This document shows positions 1 to 7,890 of a DNA stretch of 17,250 nucleotides, piece after piece. The translations under genes and the position numbers were made by a program. Source of the stretch: Bacteroidales bacterium (lineage in GTDB: Bacteria; Bacteroidota; Bacteroidia; Bacteroidales; UBA7960); assembly GCA_007132395.1 (NCBI GenBank), contig SLOR01000220.1, positions 1 to 17,250 on the forward strand, written 5' to 3'. The notes beneath the pieces are model-generated. The model was not told the origin of the DNA. It did not search any database and worked only from the letters and a program-made list of their open reading frames with translations. Each line of letters begins with the position of its first letter. The stretch's first letter is position 1.

Positions 1-4
1 ATAG

Positions 5-36
5 AAAAAGCCGGAAGCTAAATCTTCCGGCTTTTT
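5..36 (-). terminator. Intrinsic terminator after the DUF5916 gene
   Basis: A perfect 13-bp inverted repeat (5-17 pairing with 24-36, core GCCGGAAG/CTTCCGGC, 6-nt loop) has A-run and T-run ends, so it can act as an intrinsic terminator in both directions. It lies 36 bp beyond the stop codon of the leftward gene ending at 73 and could also stop a rightward gene coming from outside the window. Confidence 0.85.
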
Positions 37-72
37 TATTTCCTCCATTTCGGCACACATGCTATTTGGATT

Positions 73-2523
73 TTACACCGCTCGTCTTATGCGCTGATAA
101 TCCAGATAATACAGCAATTTTACAGAAAGGCTGTTGATTTGGGGCTGTTCCAACGTATTACGTAAATTATCAAAATAGCTGCGCATAAGTTGTTCTCCCC
201 GGCTGTCTATCACATTCTTCCAGGCCAACGACAATTGACTACCCGGTGCAAAATGCCATACAAGAATCATATCTACGGTAAAAGCATTGTAGTTGATATC
301 CTTTACATTCAGATTTTCTTCGATGGGGCTTAATCTTCCGTTGTTTTCCAGCAGGAAGTAATCACCTGTATAATCCACCCGCGACCAATAGTGCCTTAAT
401 GAAAGATCGAGGGAAAGGTTGTTATTGAATATATATGCCGAGCGCAGCGTATTGGTGAAAGTATCATTATTGCGCATTCCAAAATGTATCACATCACCTT
501 CTGCGCTATGCCCTACCCAACCAATATCATTTTCCACTCCGGCGTAGCGAAGGCCATAGGTCATATTCCACTGATCGCTGATTCTGAGGGTAGGACGTAC
601 GTCAAACCCATACTCCTGCTGGTCATACTCCGAAAGAATGCTGCTGTAGCTGAAATCGCCATCTACATATATTCTTTTGCGATAGTCTGATGAGTACATG
701 AGAAATAAATCGAAAGCATCATCGGTTTCATAATACCTGCCGGGTACACGGGGCTCAAAATAGTCGCGGTTGCCCAGTGGGCGATAGTCGGCCCGGAAAA
801 GAATAAAAAAACGGGTATCAAATAAAGCACGGAGATTATACCCGATATTAAACCCGGTAAAAGTATCGGGATTGTGCAGACGATTGTAGTTAATGGCAAT
901 TTCGTTGCGCAGGTTCCATAACCGCCAGAAGGGGTCAAAAATATTGTACGAAAAAGCAACCTTATCCATCACCAGGTTATTGAAAGACAAGAACCCCAAA
1001 TCATTGGGGTCGTATGTATCGCTGAGCACCATACGGTTGTAGGTATATTGCCAGGTACCTCCTACTTTTCCGGCTGTAATGTCATACTTATAACCGAAAT
1101 TATTGTCGGCACCTTCGTAATACTGCTGACTTAATGCTGCAGAACCACTAATACGAAACATATTACTGGCATCCATCAACCGGAACTCCGTGCCTGAAAC
1201 ATTGGCATTATAGCCATCGGCGGCACCCGAAACATTCGTATTAATAAGGCTTACAAAGGAGTTGTTTTTCAAACTCTGGTCGGCCACCATTACATTGTAA
1301 TTGGTAAAAGGCTGCGTGGTTATGCTTCTGGTGTCGCCACTGAGGGTATCCCTGAGGGTGGCCCTGCTTGCTGCTGTCATGGCATTGAAAAAGCCCAGCC
1401 CCAGGCCGCCAGAGGTACGCCCGGATATTTTCGTGGCATTAATCATTCTGTTTTCCAGCGGATTTTCCATCACCACTTCATGTTCTTCCAATGCTTCATG
1501 CGCCCGGGAATAACCTAGTGGGCGGCTTCCTATTCGCCTTGAATAAAATATATCTGCCTTGCCAAACAGCTCCGTACCTTCGGTAAAAAACTGTCGATTC
1601 TCGTCGTATTTCACTTCATAAGGTGTGAGATTGAGCACTCTTTCATCCGACTGCACCTGCCCGAAATCGGGTATCAGCGTCATGTCCATGGTAAAGCTGT
1701 TACTGATACCGTATTTCACATCCATACCTGCTACAGAGGATCTTCCCCAGCCTTTCTCTCCTCCGTTTTTTTCCAGGTAAGCCGACACATAGGGGAAAAA
1801 GGCCAGCCTGACTGGAGGGGTAATCCCTTCTATTCCTGTAAGCAAACCCATTGTGGCCAGGGGATCACCTACCCTACGGTTTACAAAGTTCCAGCTGGAT
1901 TGCTCACGTGTACGCCGTATTTCTCTCCAGAAATTAATGCCCCATTGCTGCACATCGCCTCTTGGAAACCTAAGGGCCGAATAAGGGATTTTCATCTCCA
2001 CAGTCCAGCCTGTTTCATCAATATTAACAGCACTAATCCATACAGCATCCCAGTTGATATCGCCACGCGATCCGCCGGCTCCCGACATATTAATGTCAGT
2101 TTGCACCCCACTGGCCGATACCATAAAGCGAAACCCATTGATACCGTCGTCAAAAGGATTGATATCTACCCAGAACAAATCTGCATTGATATTGGAATTA
2201 GAGTCGCGGGGACCCAACTCGGTAAGAATCTTTTCCGGTTCAGGGTCAAACATGCGGGCTGCGATATACAGTGCATCATCGTCGTAAAGCACTTTTACGT
2301 AAGTTTCATGGGAGGCAGCACGATCGTTGTGAGGCTCATACTGATGAAACCCCGTGGCCATTGACACATTCTCCCATTGCTCATCATCAATTAATCCGTT
2401 GATGTAGGGAGGAGACTGAGTGCGCACAGCCTGTAAATCGCGGCGTGAATTCTGGGCGTAAGCACTGGAAAAAGTATAGATAAATAACAGTAATACAATA
2501 CAATATCGGGTAACAGCAATCAT
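73..2523 (-). CDS. Secreted CBM9-like / DUF5916 outer-membrane protein
   Basis: The protein has 816 residues from an ATG at 2523. Residues 1-23 form a signal peptide (hydrophobic core 8-20, AYA before Gln24). Residues about 37-215 resemble the CBM9-like fold that begins such proteins (INGLIDDEQW, DINPFDDG, KIPYSALRF). The rest matches DUF5916: DFGQV at 286-290 and RQFFTEG at 310-316 are its signature, followed by long alternating aromatic/polar stretches typical of an outer-membrane beta barrel. The family is often labelled a hydrolase or carbohydrate binder, but no substrate is established. The frame stays open up to a TTG at 2649. I prefer 2523 because it begins the signal peptide, an AAAGGA sequence precedes it, and a -7 box lies at 2552-2559. 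It is a single-gene unit, divergent from the aldo/keto reductase and ended by the terminator at 5-36. The family is clear; its role is not. Confidence 0.88.
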   Translation of the reverse strand: MIAVTRYCIVLLLFIYTFSSAYAQNSRRDLQAVRTQSPPYINGLIDDEQWENVSMATGFHQYEPHNDRAASHETYVKVLYDDDALYIAARMFDPEPEKILTELGPRDSNSNINADLFWVDINPFDDGINGFRFMVSASGVQTDINMSGAGGSRGDINWDAVWISAVNIDETGWTVEMKIPYSALRFPRGDVQQWGINFWREIRRTREQSSWNFVNRRVGDPLATMGLLTGIEGITPPVRLAFFPYVSAYLEKNGGEKGWGRSSVAGMDVKYGISNSFTMDMTLIPDFGQVQSDERVLNLTPYEVKYDENRQFFTEGTELFGKADIFYSRRIGSRPLGYSRAHEALEEHEVVMENPLENRMINATKISGRTSGGLGLGFFNAMTAASRATLRDTLSGDTRSITTQPFTNYNVMVADQSLKNNSFVSLINTNVSGAADGYNANVSGTEFRLMDASNMFRISGSAALSQQYYEGADNNFGYKYDITAGKVGGTWQYTYNRMVLSDTYDPNDLGFLSFNNLVMDKVAFSYNIFDPFWRLWNLRNEIAINYNRLHNPDTFTGFNIGYNLRALFDTRFFILFRADYRPLGNRDYFEPRVPGRYYETDDAFDLFLMYSSDYRKRIYVDGDFSYSSILSEYDQQEYGFDVRPTLRISDQWNMTYGLRYAGVENDIGWVGHSAEGDVIHFGMRNNDTFTNTLRSAYIFNNNLSLDLSLRHYWSRVDYTGDYFLLENNGRLSPIEENLNVKDINYNAFTVDMILVWHFAPGSQLSLAWKNVIDSRGEQLMRSYFDNLRNTLEQPQINSLSVKLLYYLDYQRIRRAV

Positions 2524-2551
2524 GTTTTCCTTTTGTTTTTCGGTAAAAGCG

Positions 2552-2559
2552 CAAAGATA
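2552..2559 (-). promoter_or_regulatory. Putative Bacteroidota -7 box for the DUF5916 gene
   Basis: On the minus strand this reads TATCTTTG, an exact fit to the Bacteroidota -7 consensus TAnnTTTG, 28 nt before the chosen ATG. A clear TTTG -33 element is not visible at the usual spacing; the sequence there is TTCT. The box supports the start at 2523, because it would lie inside the gene if the TTG at 2649 were used. Confidence 0.5.
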
Positions 2560-2688
2560 GGAAAAGGGTATTGTGAAAAGAATAACAAGAAATTGACGTG
2601 CTGTTAAAAATTCAAAAATCAAAAACGGCACACATCTGCTTGGGGTCAATTTTATGACTTACAAACACCATATTCCTGTTTTTATCTT

Positions 2689-2696
2689 TAGCTTTG
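2689..2696 (+). promoter_or_regulatory. Putative -7 box for the aldo/keto reductase
   Basis: TAGCTTTG is an exact match to TAnnTTTG, 26 nt before the ATG at 2723. No good -33 TTTG is present at 19-nt spacing. Together with 2552-2559 it makes this gap a divergent promoter region. Confidence 0.5.
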
Positions 2697-2722
2697 TGAT
2701 GAACTCAAAAAAAGGATGATAA

Positions 2723-3712
2723 ATGTTTTATACAGCTGACAATAATCGTTACCAGAACATGCCATACAACCGAAGTGGAAGAAGCGGCCTTTTACTGCCC
2801 GCCATATCGCTGGGATTGTGGCATAACTTCGGGGGAGTAGATCCCCTGGAAAACGGACGCAAGATTATACATCGTGCGTTTGATGCCGGAATTACCCACT
2901 TTGACCTGGCCAACAATTATGGACCGCCTCCCGGCAGTGCGGAAGAAAACTTCGGGCGCATCCTGTCGTCCGACTTAAGAAACTATCGCGATGAGCTAAT
3001 TATCTCAACCAAAGCAGGCTATTTAATGTGGCCGGGACCATACGGAGAGTGGGGCTCAAGGAAATACCTCATCAGCAGCCTTGACCAAAGCCTCAAGCGT
3101 ATGCAACTCGACTATGTGGATATCTATTACTCCCATCGCCCCGACCCTCATACGCCACTGGAAGAAACCATGATGGCACTTGACCAGGTAGTACGACAGG
3201 GTAAAGCCCTTTACGTGGGTATATCAAGCTATTCGCCCGAGCAAACCCGCATGGCAGCAGAGATACTGCGCAGCCTGGGAACTCCCTGCCTGATACATCA
3301 ACCCCGATATTCCATGCTCGACCGATGGGTGGAAGGTGGCCTGATGGACACACTGGATGAGTTGGGCATTGGGTGCATCGCTTTTTCACCCCTTGAACAA
3401 GGACTGCTTACCGACAAATACCTGCATGGCATCCCCAAAGACTCAAGGGCAGGAAAGCCCACAGGCTTTCTGCAAGAGGACCAGATAACACGTGAAAAGC
3501 TGGACATCGTAAGAAAACTCAACGAGATTGCTCAACAGCGCGGGCAAAGCCTGGCGCAGATGGCTATCGCATGGCTGTTGAAAGATAAAAGAGTTACCTC
3601 AGTACTGGTGGGAGCCAGCAGCGTGGAACAGCTGAATAACAACCTTGAAACTTTAAACAATCTGCATTTCTCAGATGATGAGTTACACCGCATTTGGGAA
3701 ATTATCAAATAG
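2723..3712 (+). CDS. gpr: Aldo/keto reductase, YghZ/Gpr type (L-glyceraldehyde 3-phosphate reductase)
   Basis: This 329-residue protein closely resembles E. coli YghZ (Gpr), an NADPH-dependent cytoplasmic reductase acting on L-glyceraldehyde 3-phosphate and on toxic aldehydes such as methylglyoxal. Family stretches are easy to see: SLGLWHNFG near 29-37, THFDLANNYGPPPGSAEENFG at 58-78, the STKAGY block around 95-100, LDYVDIYYSHR at 129-139 and GKALYVGISSYSPEQ in the middle. The aldo/keto reductase tetrad is complete: Asp61, Tyr66, Lys97, His138. The C-terminal cofactor segment (WLLKDKRVTSVLVGAS) is present. Length fits, although it ends slightly earlier than E. coli YghZ. An AAAGGA ribosome site lies 6 nt before the ATG, one of the few good ones here. 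It is a single gene; the nearest downstream sequence is the repeat at 3728-3871. The physiological substrate is inferred from the family. Confidence 0.93.
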   Translation: MFYTADNNRYQNMPYNRSGRSGLLLPAISLGLWHNFGGVDPLENGRKIIHRAFDAGITHFDLANNYGPPPGSAEENFGRILSSDLRNYRDELIISTKAGYLMWPGPYGEWGSRKYLISSLDQSLKRMQLDYVDIYYSHRPDPHTPLEETMMALDQVVRQGKALYVGISSYSPEQTRMAAEILRSLGTPCLIHQPRYSMLDRWVEGGLMDTLDELGIGCIAFSPLEQGLLTDKYLHGIPKDSRAGKPTGFLQEDQITREKLDIVRKLNEIAQQRGQSLAQMAIAWLLKDKRVTSVLVGASSVEQLNNNLETLNNLHFSDDELHRIWEIIK

Positions 3713-3727
3713 CATGCAAAATTGAAT

Positions 3728-3871
3728 GAGGCTGTCTCAAAAGCCGGATTTAATCCGGACGCTGAGCTTGTCGAAGCGGGTGTTTGATTTATAGTCAGAG
3801 GTCGTTTCGACAGGTGGTATAGTGAGCTCGTCGAACCACTCAACGACCGGTGGCACTTTTATGACAGCTTC
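3728..3871. repeat. Nested inverted-repeat element (MITE/REP-like), non-coding
   Basis: The ends are imperfect terminal inverted repeats: GAGGCTGTCTCAAAAG at 3728-3743 against a mirrored GAAGCTGTCATAAAAG at 3856-3871. Inside lie a tight palindrome at 3744-3758 (CCGGATT-T-AATCCGG) and a second hairpin at 3800-3848, where GGTCGT (3800-3805) pairs with 3843-3848 and TTCGAC (3806-3811) pairs with GTCGAA (3830-3835), leaving 3836-3842 unpaired. A 13-nt unit TGAGCTyGTCGAA occurs directly repeated at 3763-3775 and 3823-3835. Motifs of this kind are, from memory, common in intergenic repeats of Bacteroidota. It sits between the ends of two convergent genes, has no reading frame of note, and no second copy lies in this window. 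Whether it is mobile or multicopy cannot be seen here. Confidence 0.65.
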
Positions 3872-3894
3872 TTCTTTCTTTTTTATGCCCCCAT

Positions 3895-4791
3895 TTAATC
3901 CTCCAGCTTGTCCTTCAGGGACTTAAATCCCTCACCCAGCACCTCATTAGCTTCGATAACTGTCATGAATGCGGCTGGGTCAATCTGGTGCAGAAAATCT
4001 TCAAGCATTGCCACTTCACGACGGGTTACGGTGGTGAATATTATCTTTTTGGGTTTACCTCCAAACATGCCTTCTCCGGCAATATAGGTGCCGCCCCTTC
4101 TCATATCGTTAATCAGTTTTTCTCTTATCTGCTCATGTTTATCACTTATAATAAACAGGGTTTTATCGTAGGAAGGCCCCTGAAGCACAATATCAATCAC
4201 CTTACCCATAATAAAAATTACAATCCATGAGTAAAGCGGAATTTTCCAGTCGCCAAAGGCCACCAACCCCACCAATACAATAACAGAATCAACCATAATC
4301 ATGAGTTGCCCCAGGGGCATGCGATTATATTTGCCTATAATCATTGCCACCACATCGGTTCCTCCGCTGGTTGCGCGCGATTTAAATATCAATCCTACTC
4401 CGACTCCCATAAACAAGCCTCCGAAAATTGCAGAAAGCAATGGATCGTCTTCTACCAGGGGTTGCATTTTCGACAAATAACTCATCCCATCCACAAACAC
4501 AGAAGTAAGCACAAAGCCGGTAACCGTTTTAGCCCCGAAGCGAGGCCCCAACAACTTCAGGCCTATCAGCACCAGGGGAATATTGAATACCAGTGCGGTT
4601 AACCCCACGGGAAAGCCAAATGTATGATGTATTACAATGGATAACCCATATACACCCCCGGGCACAATTTTATAGGGAGTAATGAAATACACGTATCCAA
4701 TGGAAAGAATAAATGTGCCTAATACGATAAACCCATAGGCTTTCAGCCATTTTTTACTGAAAGGCTTTTCTCTGGTAAGATATGCTGCCAT
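3895..4791 (-). CDS. YitT family membrane protein (DUF161/DUF2179)
   Basis: The protein has 298 residues from the ATG at 4791. It has about five to six hydrophobic segments in the first 205 residues (roughly 18-38, 45-58, 62-82, 88-103, 118-136, 164-203), including the family sequence FKSRATSGGTDVVAMI at 136-151, then a soluble C-terminal domain at about 208-290 (DUF2179: TLFIISDKHEQI, GGTYIAGEGMF, FTTVTRREV). YitT-type proteins are inner-membrane proteins of unsettled function, sometimes suggested to be transporters. The frame also has an ATG at 4845, but the 18 extra residues contain the -7 box at 4824-4831 and do not look like the family's N-terminus, so I chose 4791. No Shine-Dalgarno is visible at either start. 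The gene is convergent with the reductase and stands alone, separated from the lipoprotein upstream by a terminator. Confidence 0.87.
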   Translation of the reverse strand: MAAYLTREKPFSKKWLKAYGFIVLGTFILSIGYVYFITPYKIVPGGVYGLSIVIHHTFGFPVGLTALVFNIPLVLIGLKLLGPRFGAKTVTGFVLTSVFVDGMSYLSKMQPLVEDDPLLSAIFGGLFMGVGVGLIFKSRATSGGTDVVAMIIGKYNRMPLGQLMIMVDSVIVLVGLVAFGDWKIPLYSWIVIFIMGKVIDIVLQGPSYDKTLFIISDKHEQIREKLINDMRRGGTYIAGEGMFGGKPKKIIFTTVTRREVAMLEDFLHQIDPAAFMTVIEANEVLGEGFKSLKDKLED

Positions 4792-4823
4792 GTTATAAGA
4801 TTTTTCAGGATAAAAACTGATGG

Positions 4824-4831
4824 CAAAATTA
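4824..4831 (-). promoter_or_regulatory. Putative -7 box for the YitT-family gene
   Basis: The minus strand reads TAATTTTG, an exact TAnnTTTG match, 32 nt before the ATG at 4791. The -33 region is weak (TTAG). Its position downstream of the alternative ATG at 4845 argues for the shorter protein. Confidence 0.42.
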
Positions 4832-4950
4832 TAAAAGAAAGCCATGGTAACTAATTATTTGCACTTACCCCAAAAAGAAAAAAAACAGCAAAGACTTCAA
4901 CCCACGGAAAAGATGGATTGTGGTGAAAGCAAAACTTCGGGCCACATAGC

Positions 4951-4996
4951 AAAAAACGTTCGCTACCGAACAAAAACTGAACAGTAACGAACGTTT
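4951..4996 (-). terminator. Intrinsic terminator of the small lipoprotein gene
   Basis: A 13-bp stem (4984-4996 pairing with 4954-4966) has a 17-nt loop. On the minus-strand RNA one pair is a G-U wobble, which would be a C-A mismatch on the other strand, so the fold favours leftward transcripts. It is followed by six T residues (complement of 4951-4956). It lies 25 bp beyond the stop at 5022. Confidence 0.75.
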
Positions 4997-5021
4997 AACT
5001 TCACAAGAAAAAGAAAATGTC

Positions 5022-5393
5022 TCAGAGCTTCATGTTTATCTCGGCTTTAATTGATCCATCACTGACGGCAGATTTAACAAGCTGATTATCTACATAAAGC
5101 TTAATCTCTACTTTTCGGTTAATACTTTCACTCATCCCGGTCAGCCTTATTTCATCACCCTTTTCCATGGTTATGGCAGTATAATACGTATTGCCATCAT
5201 TTAACCAGCCTGCATTGGAAAGACGGCCCGCATTAAGGGCTCCATAAGCATTGGTCCATTCAATAAAGGTATCAAAAGAATTGCTGGTAATTACCTCATA
5301 CTTAACAACAATGGATTCGTCGTCTTTGCTGCATGCTGAGAAGGCAATGGCAAATACAAACAGTGCAAGAATCATTTTCATGTGCTTTTTCAT
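5022..5393 (-). CDS. Small lipoprotein with an MmpS-like beta domain
   Basis: The protein has 123 residues. It begins with a lipoprotein signal: basic start, hydrophobic run 7-18, lipobox FSAC with Cys21 as the lipidated residue, then SKDDES, which suits export to the outer membrane in Bacteroidota. The mature part (about 28-123) reads like the small beta-sandwich of MmpS-like lipoproteins: VKYEV opening, a WTNA segment, a KGDEIRLTG strand and a VEIKLYVDNQLVKSA strand-turn-strand, ending in a lysine-containing beta strand. That likeness is from memory of the fold pattern and is moderate. No enzyme residues are apparent, and a binding or structural role is only a guess. No Shine-Dalgarno or clear -7 box is visible upstream; a second ATG at codon 5 would also keep the signal peptide. 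It is a single-gene unit with its own terminator at 4951-4996. Confidence 0.82.
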   Translation of the reverse strand: MKKHMKMILALFVFAIAFSACSKDDESIVVKYEVITSNSFDTFIEWTNAYGALNAGRLSNAGWLNDGNTYYTAITMEKGDEIRLTGMSESINRKVEIKLYVDNQLVKSAVSDGSIKAEINMKL

Positions 5394-5561
5394 AACAGAA
5401 CTACTTTAAAGGTTATTGTTTTATTTACTGTGAGTTGCTAAAACCCACAACAAACAGCATTCCATTACCATGCATTACATGTTTAATAACGAGAACAACA
5501 ATAAGAAAAACTATTGCTTGGATGGATTGTGCCGGGCAATCCCAACAGAAAATATTAATCC

Positions 5562-6332
5562 CTAAAACTTCTCAAACACTCCCAACCCAAAAAGAGCGAA
5601 GTCATATTTTACAGGGTCGTGAGGGTCGAGCAAACGCAGTTGTGAGGTAAGTTCCGATGCCGCTTTCCAGTCGTCCTGCTTGCGGGCCAAAAGCCCAAGC
5701 TTGCGGGCCACCCGGCCCGAATGAACATCAAGAGGACAAATCAACTGAGAAGGACTGATGGAGGGCCAGATACCAAAATCCACCCCTTTGCTATCTTGTC
5801 GGATCATCCATCGAAGAAACATGTTTAACCGTTTCGCTGAGGAACCTGCAAGAGGGTTACTCACATGTTTACGGGTGCGTATAGGGTGAGGGATTTCAAA
5901 AAACACTTCCCGAAAGCCTGCAATAGCCATTTCCATGCCCCCCTTGGCCAGGCCTTTGGCAAATACCGTTTCCATACCCCCATAGTGCTGGTAAATATTT
6001 TTCAATGAATACAAAAAAGCAGAAAGGTCAGTAAAGTTAAATGTACGATGCACAAACCCCTCAAACCGCAACAGGTCGCGTTCACGAAAGTGCATAACAA
6101 AATCCAGAGGGGCATCGTCCATGAGTAGCATAAGTCTTCGGGCATTGTTCACAATGCTTTTGCGTTGCCCCCAGGCAATGGTAGCTGCCAAAAAGCCGGA
6201 TATCTCCCTGTCCTCTTTTCGGCTGAACAGATGTGGTATGCTGATAGGATCCGTTGCAATAAACGCCGGGCTATTGTATTGCAGCACTTTTTCATCAAGA
6301 AAATTTTTCAAACTCTCAGGTGTATGCTGCAT
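5562..6332 (-). CDS. DUF2400 / TIGR02757 family protein
   Basis: The protein has 256 residues, full length for the family. Recognisable stretches are the ISGFLAATIAWGQRKSI block (44-60), HFRERDLLRFEGFVHRTFN in the 80-99 region, RKHVSNPLAGSSAKRLNMFLRWM (154-176), LDVHSGRVARKLGLL (201-215) and LDPHDPVKYDFALFGLGV near the end (235-252). No signal peptide or membrane segment is seen, so it should be cytoplasmic. The function is not known. The order of a KRLN...FLRWM helix, an LDVH segment and a DP-x-KYDFALFGLG segment reminds me of helix-hairpin-helix DNA glycosylases (HhH-GPD), but I do not see a standard catalytic Lys/Asp arrangement that would prove it. It lies 156 bp downstream of dgt on the same strand, so co-transcription is possible but not shown. 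No ribosome site stands out. Confidence 0.9.
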   Translation of the reverse strand: MQHTPESLKNFLDEKVLQYNSPAFIATDPISIPHLFSRKEDREISGFLAATIAWGQRKSIVNNARRLMLLMDDAPLDFVMHFRERDLLRFEGFVHRTFNFTDLSAFLYSLKNIYQHYGGMETVFAKGLAKGGMEMAIAGFREVFFEIPHPIRTRKHVSNPLAGSSAKRLNMFLRWMIRQDSKGVDFGIWPSISPSQLICPLDVHSGRVARKLGLLARKQDDWKAASELTSQLRLLDPHDPVKYDFALFGLGVFEKF

Positions 6333-6417
6333 AACGGATTTTTAGAAAAACTTTGATATGAATCATTCCAGAGAAAGCACACACAACAGGCCTATATACT
6401 TCCTTAACAATGGCATG

Positions 6418-6442
6418 CCTCACGTAACTGACTTTACTGAGG
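6418..6442. other. Small hairpin between dgt and the DUF2400 gene
   Basis: CCTCA (6418-6422) and GTAA (6424-6427) pair with TTAC (6434-6437) and TGAGG (6438-6442), giving nine pairs with C6423 bulged and a 6-nt loop. A TTTT follows on the plus strand, where no gene needs a terminator, and no T-run follows on the minus strand, where dgt ends. It could be an RNA-processing or spacer structure, or chance. Confidence 0.25.
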
Positions 6443-6488
6443 TTTTGCACGAAGAGCTGACTTCAGGCATTAGCTCCACTTCTTGTTT

Positions 6489-7826
6489 TTACAATTCCAG
6501 CCCTTTTATTTGCTTAAATAAATCGACGGCATACACATCGGTCATCCCACTGATAAAGTCCACCACCGAGCGCGCTTTTTCATACTCATCATCCAGTGGA
6601 GCCCTGTATTGCATAGGCATTAAAGAAAGCATCTTTTCAGCATAATCATGACCGGGATGCATAACTGCATCATAAAATTCCTGCAGCAGTGCCCCGATAA
6701 CATTATAGCCGGAAATTTCAATTTTTACCACCGTGGGATGCCGGTACACCTCCTCACGCGATACCTTTTCGCATGCTTCCAGGGCTTCTTTTACACCTGA
6801 AGGAATGAGTTTGAGTAACTTCCCTTCGAAATCTCCCTGCATAATCTCTTCATAATGGTCGGCGAAGACCTGTGCTGACACATCCACTAGCTTCCCAATC
6901 ACCATAGCCCTCAAAAAAGCTATCTGCTCATTGGGGTCTGTAACGTCTTTAAGGGTATTGTGAATACGGTTTAGAGCAAATTCTTCATCATGCTCAAAGA
7001 AACCGAGAAATAATTGCTTTACCTTATCGTGGCTCTGGATATTCAGTTTTTGTGCATCTTCCAGATCCATAACCTGATAGCAAATATCATCTGCAGCCTC
7101 CATAAGATAAACCAGGGGATGGCGGGCAAAAATCCCTTTTTTTTCATCCAGACAGGGTATTTCAAGCCGGGATTGAATTTCAAGAAATGTAGCCTTTTCC
7201 GATTGAAAATATCCGAACTTTTTCTTTGCTACTCCGGTAATGGAGTCAAACGGGTATTTTATCATGGTGCCCAGTGAGGCGTAAGTAAGTCTGTAGCCTC
7301 CCTCCCTGCGCCCGGTGAACTGGTGTGTCAAAAGTCTCAGCAGATTGGCGTTGCCTTCAAAAGAAACCAAATCAGCATATTCTACCTCTGTAACCGTATC
7401 TTTAAGTTTATTGCCTGCCTTTTGCGAGAAAAAGTGAGAAATGGCCTTCTCTCCGCTATGCCCGAAAGGAGGGTTCCCCAGGTCATGAGCAAGACAGGCA
7501 GTTGCAGCCACTGTGTCAATTTCACGTACCAACACTTTCTCATCCTCTGTCAAATGTTTCTCAATAAGGCTAAACACTTTGTTTGCCAGAGATCGGCCTA
7601 CACTGGCTACCTCCAGGCTGTGCGTAAGGCGGTTATGCACAAAAACACTTCCCGGCAGGGGAAAGACCTGAGTTTTGTTTTGCAATCGCCGAAAAGGTGA
7701 TGAAAAAATAAGCCTGTCGTAATCGCGCTGAAATTCCGACCGTATTTCTCCCGCACTGCTTTTAGGAATGTTGCTTTGACCGTACCTTGCTGCCTGCAAC
7801 AATGATTTCCAGTTCATCTTTTTCAT
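6489..7826 (-). CDS. dgt: Deoxyguanosinetriphosphate triphosphohydrolase (dGTPase/dNTPase, HD superfamily)
   Basis: This 445-residue cytoplasmic enzyme of the HD-domain dNTP triphosphohydrolase family removes triphosphate from dGTP (and often other dNTPs), yielding the deoxynucleoside. The N-terminal family signature is clear (SEFQRDYDRLIFSSPFRRLQ, 30-49; KTQVFP, 51-56). The metal-binding set is complete: His69 in NRLTHSLEVA, His114-Asp115 in LAHDLGNPPFGHSGE, and Asp246 in EAADDICY. Length fits the shorter dNTPase group rather than E. coli Dgt (about 505 residues). A second ATG at codon 4 is possible; neither start has a good Shine-Dalgarno. A -7 box at 7891-7898 gives a leader of roughly 60 nt. 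It is divergent from guaD, and deoxyguanosine from this reaction is a substrate of the nearby PNP. Substrate preference among dNTPs cannot be read from sequence. Confidence 0.94.
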   Translation of the reverse strand: MKKMNWKSLLQAARYGQSNIPKSSAGEIRSEFQRDYDRLIFSSPFRRLQNKTQVFPLPGSVFVHNRLTHSLEVASVGRSLANKVFSLIEKHLTEDEKVLVREIDTVAATACLAHDLGNPPFGHSGEKAISHFFSQKAGNKLKDTVTEVEYADLVSFEGNANLLRLLTHQFTGRREGGYRLTYASLGTMIKYPFDSITGVAKKKFGYFQSEKATFLEIQSRLEIPCLDEKKGIFARHPLVYLMEAADDICYQVMDLEDAQKLNIQSHDKVKQLFLGFFEHDEEFALNRIHNTLKDVTDPNEQIAFLRAMVIGKLVDVSAQVFADHYEEIMQGDFEGKLLKLIPSGVKEALEACEKVSREEVYRHPTVVKIEISGYNVIGALLQEFYDAVMHPGHDYAEKMLSLMPMQYRAPLDDEYEKARSVVDFISGMTDVYAVDLFKQIKGLEL

Positions 7827-7890
7827 GAGGATGGATTAGGTTTTATGCACAACTGCCTCCTGCAAATTTCGTAGTGGCAGTCAGAAGGTC

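Noticed and set aside
1900..2364. Open frame of 154 codons on the plus strand
   Set aside because: It is antisense to the CBM9-like domain of the DUF5916 gene and has no recognisable protein features.
4792..4845. N-terminal extension of the YitT-family gene to the ATG at 4845
   Set aside because: The 18 added residues do not fit the family's N-terminus, and an exact -7 box lies within them; I kept the start at 4791.
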